Assembly (NCBI GenBank): GCA_045540295.1
Contig: JAZQGY010000019.1
Location: forward strand, 1 to 64,000
Length of the DNA: 64,000 nt
From: SIG452 sp045540295
GTDB taxonomy: Bacteria; Bacillota; Clostridia; UMGS1840
Direction of reading: 5' to 3'
A model generated the notes under the pieces. It did not search any database and had not been told where the DNA came from. It saw only the letters and a list, made by a program, of their open reading frames with translations. Shown one piece after another: positions 33,040 through 41,727 of the stretch; within the stretch, counting starts at the first letter, position 1, and each line of letters begins with the position of its first letter. Made by a program: the position numbers and the translations under genes.

Positions 33040-35031
33040 TTAATTAAACTTCACATTCTGTGAGAAAAATAGCTGCCCGTCAATGGTAATTTCAATCTTC
33101 TGGGTTCCACTTCCTGTAACAGATACAGTAACACGCTTTTCAGAAGTCTGATGGGTCTGACGGTAAACTTCGCTGCCGTCTCTCTTAATCACAACCGTTG
33201 CACTGTCACGGTCCTGCGGTAAATCGATCGTCAACGACTGTTTAGAAGTAGCCTCAGGAGTGGGTGTGGGTGTTGTACTGGGTTCAGAAGACTCTACAAT
33301 AACAGTCAGGCGAACGGATGAACCGCGTTCTACTTTTGTATCCTTTGCAGGAGATTGCTGTGTAACTTTACCGATATTTTCAGTTCCTTCTTTTTCCACA
33401 AAGGTAACCACTAAATCAAGTTCAGATGCCTCTTTCGTAGCTTGTGTCTCTGTCATACCAACAAAGTCAGGAACAGAAACTTCAGCTTCTATTGCTACAT
33501 AAAGAACCACTTCGCTGCCTTTGGAAACAGTTTTTTTCGCACCGGGATTTTGGCGGATTACATATCCTTTTTCCGAGTCTTCGGATTCTTCTTCAATAAT
33601 ACGAACTTTAAAGCCTGCCTTTTCCAGTTCCTGTTTTGCCTGGCGATATTCTTTATCCGTTACATCAGGTACTTCGATTTTTTCATTGCTTTCACCATCT
33701 GCAGCAACTACATCCAGTTCAACCTGTGTTTTATTCACTTTCACACGGATGTTACCACTGGGTTTTTGTCTTACAATAGTGCCTTCAGCCTGAGAATCAT
33801 CTTCCACCTCATTTACAATGACAGTAAGACCTTCTGCTTCCAATTTTGGACGGACAGAATCGATATGCTGACCTACAACATTGGGCAATAAGTACTCCTT
33901 CGCATTGGTAACCGAAGAGAAATTAAATCCCGGAAATAGCACTTTCAGGAACAAAAATGCAATTGCAATCACAATCGCCGTGGATAACCCGATTGCAGAC
34001 CAGGTAGCAATTTTTTCCTGCTTTGCGTCTAATTTTTCTTTTCTTTTGGAGCTATGCACGGGAATTTCAACCTCTTTCTGTTCCATTACAGAACGTTCCA
34101 CAGTAGGGGAAGAAATCTCTTCAACCGCTGTTTCTGTTTTCTTTGCATTTTTTACCAGCTCAATAATCTCAGCAATAACGGCATCTTCATTTTCTTTCGT
34201 AGTAAGATTTTCTACCTTTTTGAACTCGGTCAGTTCCCCGGCCATTTCACGGGCACTCTGATAGCGGTTCAAAACATCTCTCTGCATAGATTTTGTTACA
34301 ATTCGAACCAATTCATTGGGAACGGTAATATTCAGTTCTTTAATAGAAACCGGTTCCGAGCTGATATGCATCAATGCAACAGAAACTGGATTTTCACCGT
34401 CATACGGGAGCTTTCCGGTGAGCATTTCATACATTACAACCCCCAGAGAATACAGGTCACATCTGGCATCAATCATAATTCCTTTTGCCTGTTCGGGAGA
34501 AATGTAATGCACAGAACCGATTACATCGGTGTCTATCTTCTTCGTTTCGTTGCTGTTGACAGCTCTGGCAATTCCAAAATCAGTCACTTTTAAAATACCG
34601 TCTTCGGTAACAATCATATTGTGAGGCTTAATATCTCTGTGGACAATACCATTTTTATGAGCACATTCCAAGGCAGCAAGAATCTGCATAGAGAAATTCA
34701 GTGCCACATTCCACGCCAGTACACCGTTCTCCTTGATGACATCTTTTAGGGTAACCCCTTCCACATACTCCATCACAATGTAATGAAGGTTTTCTTCATC
34801 TCCCACATCATAAATAGACACAATATGCGGACTGGATAAAGATGCCGCTGCCTGAGATTCAATATAAAAACGCTTGATAAACTCTTTATCTTCGTTATAT
34901 TCTTCCTTTAAGATTTTTACTGCAACATAACGGTTTAAGAGGTTACACTTAGCCTTGTATACCCGAGACATTCCCCCTACGCCGATTAATTCCAAAAGCT
35001 CATATCGTCCGCCCAGAATTCTTCCAATCAT
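33040..35031 (-). CDS. prkC: PASTA-domain Ser/Thr protein kinase PrkC
   Basis: The 663-residue kinase has an intracellular kinase domain (lysine K39 in VAVKIL, HRDIKPHN with catalytic D133, DFGIAR at 151), a variable linker, one membrane segment (about 342-362), and three extracellular PASTA domains (roughly 377-445, 450-516, 517-583) that bind peptidoglycan or muropeptides. A proline/threonine-rich linker and a small beta domain follow. The Bacillus homologue signals growth state and triggers spore germination by muropeptides. PrpC, its phosphatase, is encoded 34 bases upstream. Confidence 0.95.
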   Translation of the reverse strand: MIGRILGGRYELLELIGVGGMSRVYKAKCNLLNRYVAVKILKEEYNEDKEFIKRFYIESQAAASLSSPHIVSIYDVGDEENLHYIVMEYVEGVTLKDVIKENGVLAWNVALNFSMQILAALECAHKNGIVHRDIKPHNMIVTEDGILKVTDFGIARAVNSNETKKIDTDVIGSVHYISPEQAKGIMIDARCDLYSLGVVMYEMLTGKLPYDGENPVSVALMHISSEPVSIKELNITVPNELVRIVTKSMQRDVLNRYQSAREMAGELTEFKKVENLTTKENEDAVIAEIIELVKNAKKTETAVEEISSPTVERSVMEQKEVEIPVHSSKRKEKLDAKQEKIATWSAIGLSTAIVIAIAFLFLKVLFPGFNFSSVTNAKEYLLPNVVGQHIDSVRPKLEAEGLTVIVNEVEDDSQAEGTIVRQKPSGNIRVKVNKTQVELDVVAADGESNEKIEVPDVTDKEYRQAKQELEKAGFKVRIIEEESEDSEKGYVIRQNPGAKKTVSKGSEVVLYVAIEAEVSVPDFVGMTETQATKEASELDLVVTFVEKEGTENIGKVTQQSPAKDTKVERGSSVRLTVIVESSEPSTTPTPTPEATSKQSLTIDLPQDRDSATVVIKRDGSEVYRQTHQTSEKRVTVSVTGSGTQKIEITIDGQLFFSQNVKFN

Positions 35032-35065
35032 GATAATATCTCCTTATATTGTTTTCTGATCTGCA

Positions 35066-35770
35066 TTATCGAAGTACAACTGTGATATTGTCTGAACCGC
35101 CATATTCATTGGCAAGCTTTACCAATGCATCAACTGCTGACTTACGGTTATATCGGTTTACAATGGCGTGTATTTCCGCATCTGATACATGACCCGTAAG
35201 TCCATCGGTGCACAAGAGCAGCTTGTCTGTTTTTTCGGTATCCAGAAAGAAAATATCCGGATAAACCTCAGGAGCAATCCCAAGTGCCTTTAAAATTTCA
35301 TTTCTGCGAGGATGTGTTTTCGCCTCTTCGGGGGTAATCACACCGCTTTTTTGCAATTCATATACGTAAGAATGGTCTTTTGTAATCTGACTGATTTGCT
35401 CTTTGGAAATCAGGTAAGCCCGGGAGTCTCCCACATTGGCAATACATACTTTTTTGGAGTTTCCAACAGCTACAACCAGCGTTGCACCCATTCCCCGAAG
35501 TGTGTTTTTCTTGCAGGCAGCCGTAAAGATTTTCTTATTAGCATAAGAAACTGCCTGACGAAGTGAAACTTCAGGGTCAGAAAAAATATCGTGTTTTTTT
35601 GCATATTCCGAAATGGATTTCACGGCCATAGCACTGGCAACTTCCCCTGCGTTATGACCTCCCATACCGTCAGAAACAATCATTATAAATCCTTTTTTTC
35701 CGGATTCAAAATAGAAACTGTCTTCATTTAATTCACGTTTTCTCCCAACATCCGTTAAACCGTGTATCAT
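35066..35770 (-). CDS. prpC: PP2C-type Ser/Thr protein phosphatase PrpC
   Basis: The 234-residue metal-dependent phosphatase removes phosphate from PrkC targets. Motifs are DVGRKRELNEDSF (first metal acid), SDGMGGHNAGEVAS, GDSRAYL, and GGSDNITVVL. Its ATG overlaps the rlmN stop codon by four bases, so the genes are translationally coupled. Confidence 0.95.
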   Translation of the reverse strand: MIHGLTDVGRKRELNEDSFYFESGKKGFIMIVSDGMGGHNAGEVASAMAVKSISEYAKKHDIFSDPEVSLRQAVSYANKKIFTAACKKNTLRGMGATLVVAVGNSKKVCIANVGDSRAYLISKEQISQITKDHSYVYELQKSGVITPEEAKTHPRRNEILKALGIAPEVYPDIFFLDTEKTDKLLLCTDGLTGHVSDAEIHAIVNRYNRKSAVDALVKLANEYGGSDNITVVLR

Positions 35771-36807
35771 GTTGGCTCACCATCCTTTCGCTTGGTCTCA
35801 GCCCGTCTTAGTTGTCCGCAGGCAGCATTGATATCGGTGCCCAGGGTACGTCTTACAGTGGCATTTAAACCACCTGAAATCAGCAACTGCTGAAACTGTA
35901 AAATTCGGTTTTTCTCCGAGGGTGACATACTGCCTCGTGCCGGGTTTACCGGAATCAAATTCACGTGGCAAAGCATCCCTTTTAGATGCCCAATCAGCTC
36001 TTTGGCGTGTTCGGGCTTGTCGTTTACATCTTTAATTAAAGTATATTCAAAGGAAACACGTCTTCCTGTTTTTTTCACATATTCCTTAACGGCTCTTAAT
36101 AATGTGTCATACGGATATTTTCGGGAAATCGGCATGGTTTTATTTCTGATGGTATCATTTGGCGCATGAAGCGAAATGGATAAGGTTAAAGGAATATTCT
36201 CCTCTGCCAAACGCTTAATTCCGTCTACTAATCCGCAGGTAGATAAGGAAATGTGCCGATAACCGATATTGATGCCGTGTTCGTCATTCACATTTTTTAA
36301 AAACCGCAATACATTGTCATAATTATCAAGCGGCTCCCCGATTCCCATCAGAACAATATTGGAAATCCGTTTGCCCTCTCCTTTTGCAGTAAATAATACT
36401 TGGTCTAAAATCTCACCGGCTTGTAAATCACGAACCTTTCCGCCAACGGTGGAGGCGCAAAAGGTACAACCCATATTGCATCCTACCTGAGTAGAAATGC
36501 AAATGCTATACCCGTGCTTATAATCCATAAGGACGCTTTCAATGGTATTTCCGTCATCCAGTTCATATAAAAATTTTACAGTGCCGTCTTTGGAAACTTC
36601 TTTTTTTACCACTTTTAGTTTAGAAATATAAAAATTTTCCGAAAGCTCTGCTGCCATTTTTTTGGAAATATCTGTCATTTCGTCAAAGGAAGTAACCCCC
36701 AGAGAGAGCCATTTAAAAACCTGTTTGGCACGAAACTTCTGGCGGTATGTTTTCACAAAGTATTCTTCTAATTCCGAAAAAAGCAAATTCTTAATATTTT
36801 GTTTCAT
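35767..36807 (-). CDS. rlmN: 23S rRNA/tRNA (adenine-C2)-methyltransferase RlmN
   Basis: The 346-residue radical SAM enzyme methylates A2503 of 23S rRNA and A37 of some tRNAs. The cluster motif is GCNMGCTFCAS, with the GIGEPLDN motif after it, and the catalytic cysteine near the C-terminus in TDINAACGQLR. Linkage to prpC-prkC is common in Firmicutes. It is 38 bases after rnfB. Confidence 0.95.
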   Translation of the reverse strand: MKQNIKNLLFSELEEYFVKTYRQKFRAKQVFKWLSLGVTSFDEMTDISKKMAAELSENFYISKLKVVKKEVSKDGTVKFLYELDDGNTIESVLMDYKHGYSICISTQVGCNMGCTFCASTVGGKVRDLQAGEILDQVLFTAKGEGKRISNIVLMGIGEPLDNYDNVLRFLKNVNDEHGINIGYRHISLSTCGLVDGIKRLAEENIPLTLSISLHAPNDTIRNKTMPISRKYPYDTLLRAVKEYVKKTGRRVSFEYTLIKDVNDKPEHAKELIGHLKGMLCHVNLIPVNPARGSMSPSEKNRILQFQQLLISGGLNATVRRTLGTDINAACGQLRRAETKRKDGEPT

Positions 36808-36844
36808 AGAAGAATCGAAAATTCCTTCCTTTCTTTAGCGCTTC

Positions 36845-37642
36845 CTACAGAGTAACTTTTTTAATGATTTTCTTAGGACATTTTTCTACGCAGATTCCGC
36901 AACCAACGCACTTTTCAGGGTCAATGGTTGCGAGATAATGGTCTACCTTCACTGCCTCATTAGGACAATTCTTTTCACATAAGGAACATCCGATACAACC
37001 GGCTTTACACTCAGCTTTGACCAATGCTCCTTTGTCGGTATTTCTGCATTTGACCACATATTTATCTTTTTCCGAGATAATGGTAATAAGCTGCTTGGGA
37101 CATGCTTTCACACACTGTCCGCAAGCGGTACATTTATGGAAATCTACAACAGCAATCCCATTTTTGATGCTGATTGCGCCAAAATTACAAACTTTCACAC
37201 AGGAGCCAAGTCCTAAACAGCCGTTACTGCAAGCCTTATAGCCTCCACCAATCATCCGGGCAGCGGACTCACAGTCTAAAATGCCGTCATACTGAAATTT
37301 AATTTCTGCAACATCAGTGCAGCCTTCACAACGGACAAAGGCAACCTTTTTTTCAAAGCCTTCCGATTCCACACCTAAAATCTTAGAAATTGCGTCTGCA
37401 GTTGTTTTTCCGCCAACCGGGCAGGCATTTGCCTTAGCTTCACCGGAGAGAATAGCAGCTGCACACTGCGAGCAACCCGCATAACCGCATCCGCCACAGT
37501 TTGCACCGGGCAATGCCTCGGTAATCAAAGGCAATTTTTCGTCTTGCTCCACATGAAAAAGTTTAGCAGCCAACCCGAGCAGAGCACCAAAAATCAGTCC
37601 CATAGCCGAAATTGCAACGGTTGCATTTAAAATATTTGTCAT
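36845..37642 (-). CDS. rnfB: Rnf complex subunit B (iron-sulfur)
   Basis: This 265-residue subunit takes electrons from ferredoxin. It has an N-terminal membrane segment, the four-cysteine motif of ANCGGCGYAGC, further conserved cysteines (RCEGC, CSNGCLGLGSC), and ferredoxin-like CxxCxxCxxxCP sets (CTACGQCVKACP, CIGCSLCEKNCP, CVGCGICVEKCP). It is the last gene of the rnf operon. Confidence 0.95.
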   Translation of the reverse strand: MTNILNATVAISAMGLIFGALLGLAAKLFHVEQDEKLPLITEALPGANCGGCGYAGCSQCAAAILSGEAKANACPVGGKTTADAISKILGVESEGFEKKVAFVRCEGCTDVAEIKFQYDGILDCESAARMIGGGYKACSNGCLGLGSCVKVCNFGAISIKNGIAVVDFHKCTACGQCVKACPKQLITIISEKDKYVVKCRNTDKGALVKAECKAGCIGCSLCEKNCPNEAVKVDHYLATIDPEKCVGCGICVEKCPKKIIKKVTL

Positions 37643-37659
37643 AATCTATTTCCTTTCGT

Positions 37660-38247
37660 CTACAGTTTCATACCTGCAAAGCCTAAAAACGCCATTGCAA
37701 TTAAGCCGGCAGATACCAAAGCAATTGGCATCCCCTTCATAAAGGAAGGAATATTAGAGTTTTCCAGACGTTCTCTGACTCCTGCAAATAACCAGATTGC
37801 CAAGGTAAAGCTTAACGCTGCAGCAATCCCGGAGACTAAGCTTTCTAAAAAGCCGTAGTTTTTCTGAACATTTAAAATGGCAACCCCTAAAACTGCACAG
37901 TTGGTGGTAATTAAGGGCAGATAAATTCCCAAAGATGCATAAAGCGGAGGGCTTAGCTTCATAATCGCCATTTCCACAATCTGAACCAACGCCGCAATGA
38001 CAAGGATAAATGCAATTGTCTGCAAGTATTCCAGCTCAAAGGGAATTAAAATATAAGTGTTTACGAGCCATGTCATTGCGCTGGCAAGTGCCATAACAAA
38101 AGTAACCGCCATTCCCATGGCCAAAGCAGTGCTTGTTTTTTTGGATACACCTAAAAACGGACAGCATCCTAAAAATTTAACCAAAACAAAGTTTTCCACC
38201 AAAAGCGTGGTAATTAAAATAGAAAACAGCTTGCCAACATCAACCAT
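37660..38247 (-). CDS. rnfA: Rnf complex subunit A (membrane)
   Basis: The 195-residue polytopic subunit has about six membrane helices and the half-membrane cluster cysteine motif KFLGCCPFLGVSK near its N-terminus. RnfA and RnfE form the central ion path. It overlaps rnfE by eight bases. Confidence 0.95.
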   Translation of the reverse strand: MVDVGKLFSILITTLLVENFVLVKFLGCCPFLGVSKKTSTALAMGMAVTFVMALASAMTWLVNTYILIPFELEYLQTIAFILVIAALVQIVEMAIMKLSPPLYASLGIYLPLITTNCAVLGVAILNVQKNYGFLESLVSGIAAALSFTLAIWLFAGVRERLENSNIPSFMKGMPIALVSAGLIAMAFLGFAGMKL

Positions 38248-38836
38248 TTTTGGTGCCTCCCTTCGTTCTCATTGCCTGAATCACACCCAACACAACGCCC
38301 AACACGATAAATCCACCCGGAGGCAGAATCATCATAATTGCTTTGGGATAATTTGCTCCAAAGATGGAAATTCCTGCCAAAGAGCCGTTTCCTAACAATT
38401 CACGAATCGCCGAGAGAATCACCAGTGCTAACGTAAAACCAAGGCCCATACAAAGTCCGTCCATAGCGGATTTGCCGGGAGTGTTTTTTGAAGCGAAGCT
38501 TTCCGCTCTGGCTAAAATAATACAGTTTACCACAATCAACGGGATAAACACACCAAGGGATGCGGATATATCGGGCAAATATGCTTTTAATGCCATTTCT
38601 ACCGCAGTTACAAATCCGGCAATAATTACAATATAAGATGCAATTCTGATTTTATCAGGAATAAATTTTCTTAACACGGAGATAAAAAAGTTGGAGCAAA
38701 TCAGAACCAAAGTAGCAGACAGCCCCATTCCCAATCCGTTAATTACAGATGTGGAGGTCCCTAAGGTAGGACACATTCCAAGGAGCAACACAAATACAGG
38801 GTTTTCCTGAAACATTTTCTTAAAAAATGCTTTCAT
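38240..38836 (-). CDS. rnfE: Rnf complex subunit E (membrane)
   Basis: The 198-residue subunit has about six membrane helices and the paralogue motif LLGMCPTLGTST matching RnfA's. It overlaps rnfG by one base (TAATG) and rnfA by eight. Confidence 0.94.
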   Translation of the reverse strand: MKAFFKKMFQENPVFVLLLGMCPTLGTSTSVINGLGMGLSATLVLICSNFFISVLRKFIPDKIRIASYIVIIAGFVTAVEMALKAYLPDISASLGVFIPLIVVNCIILARAESFASKNTPGKSAMDGLCMGLGFTLALVILSAIRELLGNGSLAGISIFGANYPKAIMMILPPGGFIVLGVVLGVIQAMRTKGGTKNG

Positions 38837-39363
38837 TAGTCTGCCACCTCCCCTGCTTCTTTCGCTTCTTTTGCTAAGTCCGAAGCCTGATTAATCGCAC
38901 CGTTTACAGCTTTTGAGGTAACGGTTGCACCTGTAATCGCCTGAATATCTGAAAATTCTCTTGCAGGCTTTCCGTTAAACTGAGATGCAAAGGGTTCTTC
39001 TTTAGCACGGGTACCAAGTCCCGGGGTTTCCGACATGGAAATGTATTCCACCCCTGTTACATTGAAATCAGCATCAAAGCCCACAATCAGTTCAATGTCA
39101 CCGCCGTAACCTTCCGGAGTTACCACATTCACAGCATAGCCTTTAATTTCGCCGTTTTCTTTTCCGATATATACAGAATCGCTGTATTTTTCCAGTTCAC
39201 AGTCCGGCAATACAGACTGCATTGCTTCGGCTTTTTTGTTTTCTGTAAGTTCTGTAATAATCGGTGCAGTTACATAATTTAATGCAGATAAGCCCAGTGC
39301 AATCACTAAGCATATTGCAAACAGTTTCAGTGCCAATACGAAGATATTATCTTTTTTTGTCAT
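38836..39363 (-). CDS. rnfG: Rnf complex subunit G (covalent FMN)
   Basis: The 175-residue subunit has one N-terminal membrane helix (about 9-31) and an extracellular FMN domain; the FMN is expected on the threonine of the TGATVTS motif near residue 147. ETPGLGTRA is another family box. Confidence 0.94.
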   Translation of the reverse strand: MTKKDNIFVLALKLFAICLVIALGLSALNYVTAPIITELTENKKAEAMQSVLPDCELEKYSDSVYIGKENGEIKGYAVNVVTPEGYGGDIELIVGFDADFNVTGVEYISMSETPGLGTRAKEEPFASQFNGKPAREFSDIQAITGATVTSKAVNGAINQASDLAKEAKEAGEVAD

Positions 39364-39378
39364 TTCAAAATACCTCCT

Positions 39379-40329
39379 TTATGCACCGTATTTTCTGGGA
39401 AGAATCAATTTATCAATCTGAGGAGCCAGAATATTGACAAATAAAATGGAATAGCAAACACCTTCCGGATAGCCGCCTTTCACACGAATAAAAATTGTCA
39501 AAGCGCCAGCTAAAACACCTGCAATCACATTGCCAAGTCCCGTGGTAGGAGAGGTGGTGTAATCGGTAATCATAAAGATAGCACCCAATAAAACACCGCC
39601 GGTTAATACTGAAGCAATAGGATCCCCTGTCATCAGTCCCTGATAACCGAAGAACCAACCTAGCAGGGCAACTGTTGCAACATAGGAGATGGTTGCGTGA
39701 GGCTTAATAATCTTTCTTGCACAAAGATAAATAAAACCGATAATCAGTGCAATGGCACAAACTTCCCCCATGGTGCCACCCATATTGCCGATGAGCATAT
39801 CCTGATAGGTTAAGCCCATCGGTTCTCCGGCTTTCGCCAGTTTTAAAGGAGTTGCACCGGTTACAGCATCCACGGAACCGATCTGATAATAAAAGGGTTT
39901 TGCCCAGGTTGTCATAGGCAAAGAATAAGATGCCAATAAAAACGCACGACCTGCTAAAGCAGGATTGATAAAGTTATTACCAAGTCCTCCAAACAGGCAC
40001 TTTGCCACTATAATAGCGAAAAAGCTACCTACAACGGGAATATACCATGGCACGCCAACCGGTAAAGTCAATGCGAGGAGAACGCCGGTTACAGCAGCAC
40101 TGCCATCAAAAATAGTAGTTTGTTTTTTCAAAAGAATACACCACAAATGCTCAAACAGCATAGCAGAACACACGGAGATTGCAATCAGCACCAAAGCTCT
40201 GATGCCAAAAATCCAGGTTGCTGCTGCGATTGCAGGTAATAACGCAATCAGCACATTCCCCATAATTCTGCCAATACCAAAATTGGTTTGGATATGCGGT
40301 GAAGTGGACACAATCAGTTTTTCATTCAT
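39379..40329 (-). CDS. rnfD: Rnf complex subunit D (covalent FMN)
   Basis: This 316-residue subunit has about nine membrane helices and the FMN-attachment motif DAVTGATPLK. I chose the ATG at 40329, with GGGTGA upstream, over the GTG at 40338. It is 15 bases upstream of rnfG. Confidence 0.94.
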   Translation of the reverse strand: MNEKLIVSTSPHIQTNFGIGRIMGNVLIALLPAIAAATWIFGIRALVLIAISVCSAMLFEHLWCILLKKQTTIFDGSAAVTGVLLALTLPVGVPWYIPVVGSFFAIIVAKCLFGGLGNNFINPALAGRAFLLASYSLPMTTWAKPFYYQIGSVDAVTGATPLKLAKAGEPMGLTYQDMLIGNMGGTMGEVCAIALIIGFIYLCARKIIKPHATISYVATVALLGWFFGYQGLMTGDPIASVLTGGVLLGAIFMITDYTTSPTTGLGNVIAGVLAGALTIFIRVKGGYPEGVCYSILFVNILAPQIDKLILPRKYGA

Positions 40330-40391
40330 ATAATTCACCCAATGCCAAAAGGCAATTTTTTATGATCCTTTCTACACAGTCATTAAAAACG

Positions 40392-41693
40392 TTACTTTCT
40401 CGGAAGATGAGTTTTTGCAATTTTAAAGGTCTGAACCAGATGTCTTCTGGAGGGACAAATATAACTGCAGGTTCCACATTCCATACAATCCTTTAAACCG
40501 TAACGAACAGCCTGATCCAGGTTATTAAGCTCTGCATGAGCCATAATCATCAGAGGCATCAACCTCATGGGACAATGCTGCACACATCTTCCGCATTTAA
40601 GACAGTCCTTCGGTTCATAATGACGGTATTCCCGATCTGTGAAAAACAGTAAGCCGGAAGTACCTTTAATAGCCGGTGCATCCAAGGTATACTGAGCTGC
40701 CCCCATCATCGGACCACCTGCCAACACCTTTTTGATGCCATCAGTAATACCGGTATATTCTGCCAAAGCAGATAAGGGAGTTCCGATTCTGACTAACAAA
40801 TTCTGCGGATTTACACAACCGCTGCCGGATACCGTAACCACTCGTTTGATTAACGGCATACCAGTACGGATTGCGGTGGAAATTTCAGCAGCAGATGCCA
40901 CATTCTGCACCACAACTCCTGCGTCAATCGGAAGCTGACCTGATTTTACTTCTCGTTTCAATACGGAATCAATCAACTGTTTTTCGCTGCCCTGAGGATA
41001 TTTCGTTTTCACAAGAACAGCTTCAATTTCAGGTTCTGACATACATTTATCTTTCATTAAGCGAAAAGCATCTTTTTTATTATCTTCGATAGCAACATAA
41101 CCACGGTGCACATCCAGAATCTTCATCATAATTTTTAATCCGTCGATAATATCATCGGGATGTTCCAGCATCATACGGTGGTCCGCCGTTAAAAAAGGTT
41201 CACATTCCGCTCCATTTAAGATTACACAGTCCGCTTTCTTGCCTTCCGGCGGAGAAAGCTTGATATGAGTTGGAAATGTGGCCCCTCCCATACCGACAAT
41301 CCCTGCTTCTTTAATGGCATCTACCAATTCTTTTGATGTCATTTTATCCGGATTTTTCGGAATCACAGTTTCTGCAACAGCGTCGGAAAAATCATTTTCA
41401 ATCACAACGGACAGGCATTTCCCCAATCCTGTGTGCGGACGTTCTTCCACTGCAATAACCTTACCGGAAACGGAAGCGTGCACCGGAACGGATACAAAAC
41501 CTTGCGGTTCCCCGATTTTTTGCCCGATTTTCACCTCATCTCCCACTTTCACAAGCGGACTGCAAGGTGCACCAATATGCTGAGACATCGGAATAACTAC
41601 CGTAGCAGGAGCATCCATAACAATGATTGCTTTTCCTGCTGTAATGTCTTTATGTTCTTCGGGATGGAAGCCTCCTCGAAATGTTCGTGCCAT
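40392..41693 (-). CDS. rnfC: Rnf complex subunit C (NADH/FMN/Fe-S)
   Basis: The 433-residue subunit is the NAD+-reducing module. It has an N-terminal barrel-sandwich region, a glycine-rich nucleotide site (GIVGMGGATFPTH), and two ferredoxin sets (CLKCGRCVQHCP and CMECGTCSYICP). It is the first gene of the rnfCDGEAB operon and has GGAGGG upstream of its ATG. The full six-gene set shows ferredoxin-linked energy conservation. Sodium or proton use cannot be told by eye. Confidence 0.95.
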   Translation of the reverse strand: MARTFRGGFHPEEHKDITAGKAIIVMDAPATVVIPMSQHIGAPCSPLVKVGDEVKIGQKIGEPQGFVSVPVHASVSGKVIAVEERPHTGLGKCLSVVIENDFSDAVAETVIPKNPDKMTSKELVDAIKEAGIVGMGGATFPTHIKLSPPEGKKADCVILNGAECEPFLTADHRMMLEHPDDIIDGLKIMMKILDVHRGYVAIEDNKKDAFRLMKDKCMSEPEIEAVLVKTKYPQGSEKQLIDSVLKREVKSGQLPIDAGVVVQNVASAAEISTAIRTGMPLIKRVVTVSGSGCVNPQNLLVRIGTPLSALAEYTGITDGIKKVLAGGPMMGAAQYTLDAPAIKGTSGLLFFTDREYRHYEPKDCLKCGRCVQHCPMRLMPLMIMAHAELNNLDQAVRYGLKDCMECGTCSYICPSRRHLVQTFKIAKTHLPRK

Positions 41694-41727
41694 GTTGCGA
41701 TACCCTCCTTAGGTACAAAAGTCTGAA

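Noticed and set aside
33260..34593. Long plus-strand frames opposite prkC
   Set aside because: Antisense shadows of the PASTA and linker regions, with no start sites or known motifs.
40344..40368. Terminator-like hairpin reading on the plus strand upstream of rnfD
   Set aside because: The stem is only about 5-6 bp and no plus-strand gene ends there; it lies within the rnf operon leader of rnfD.
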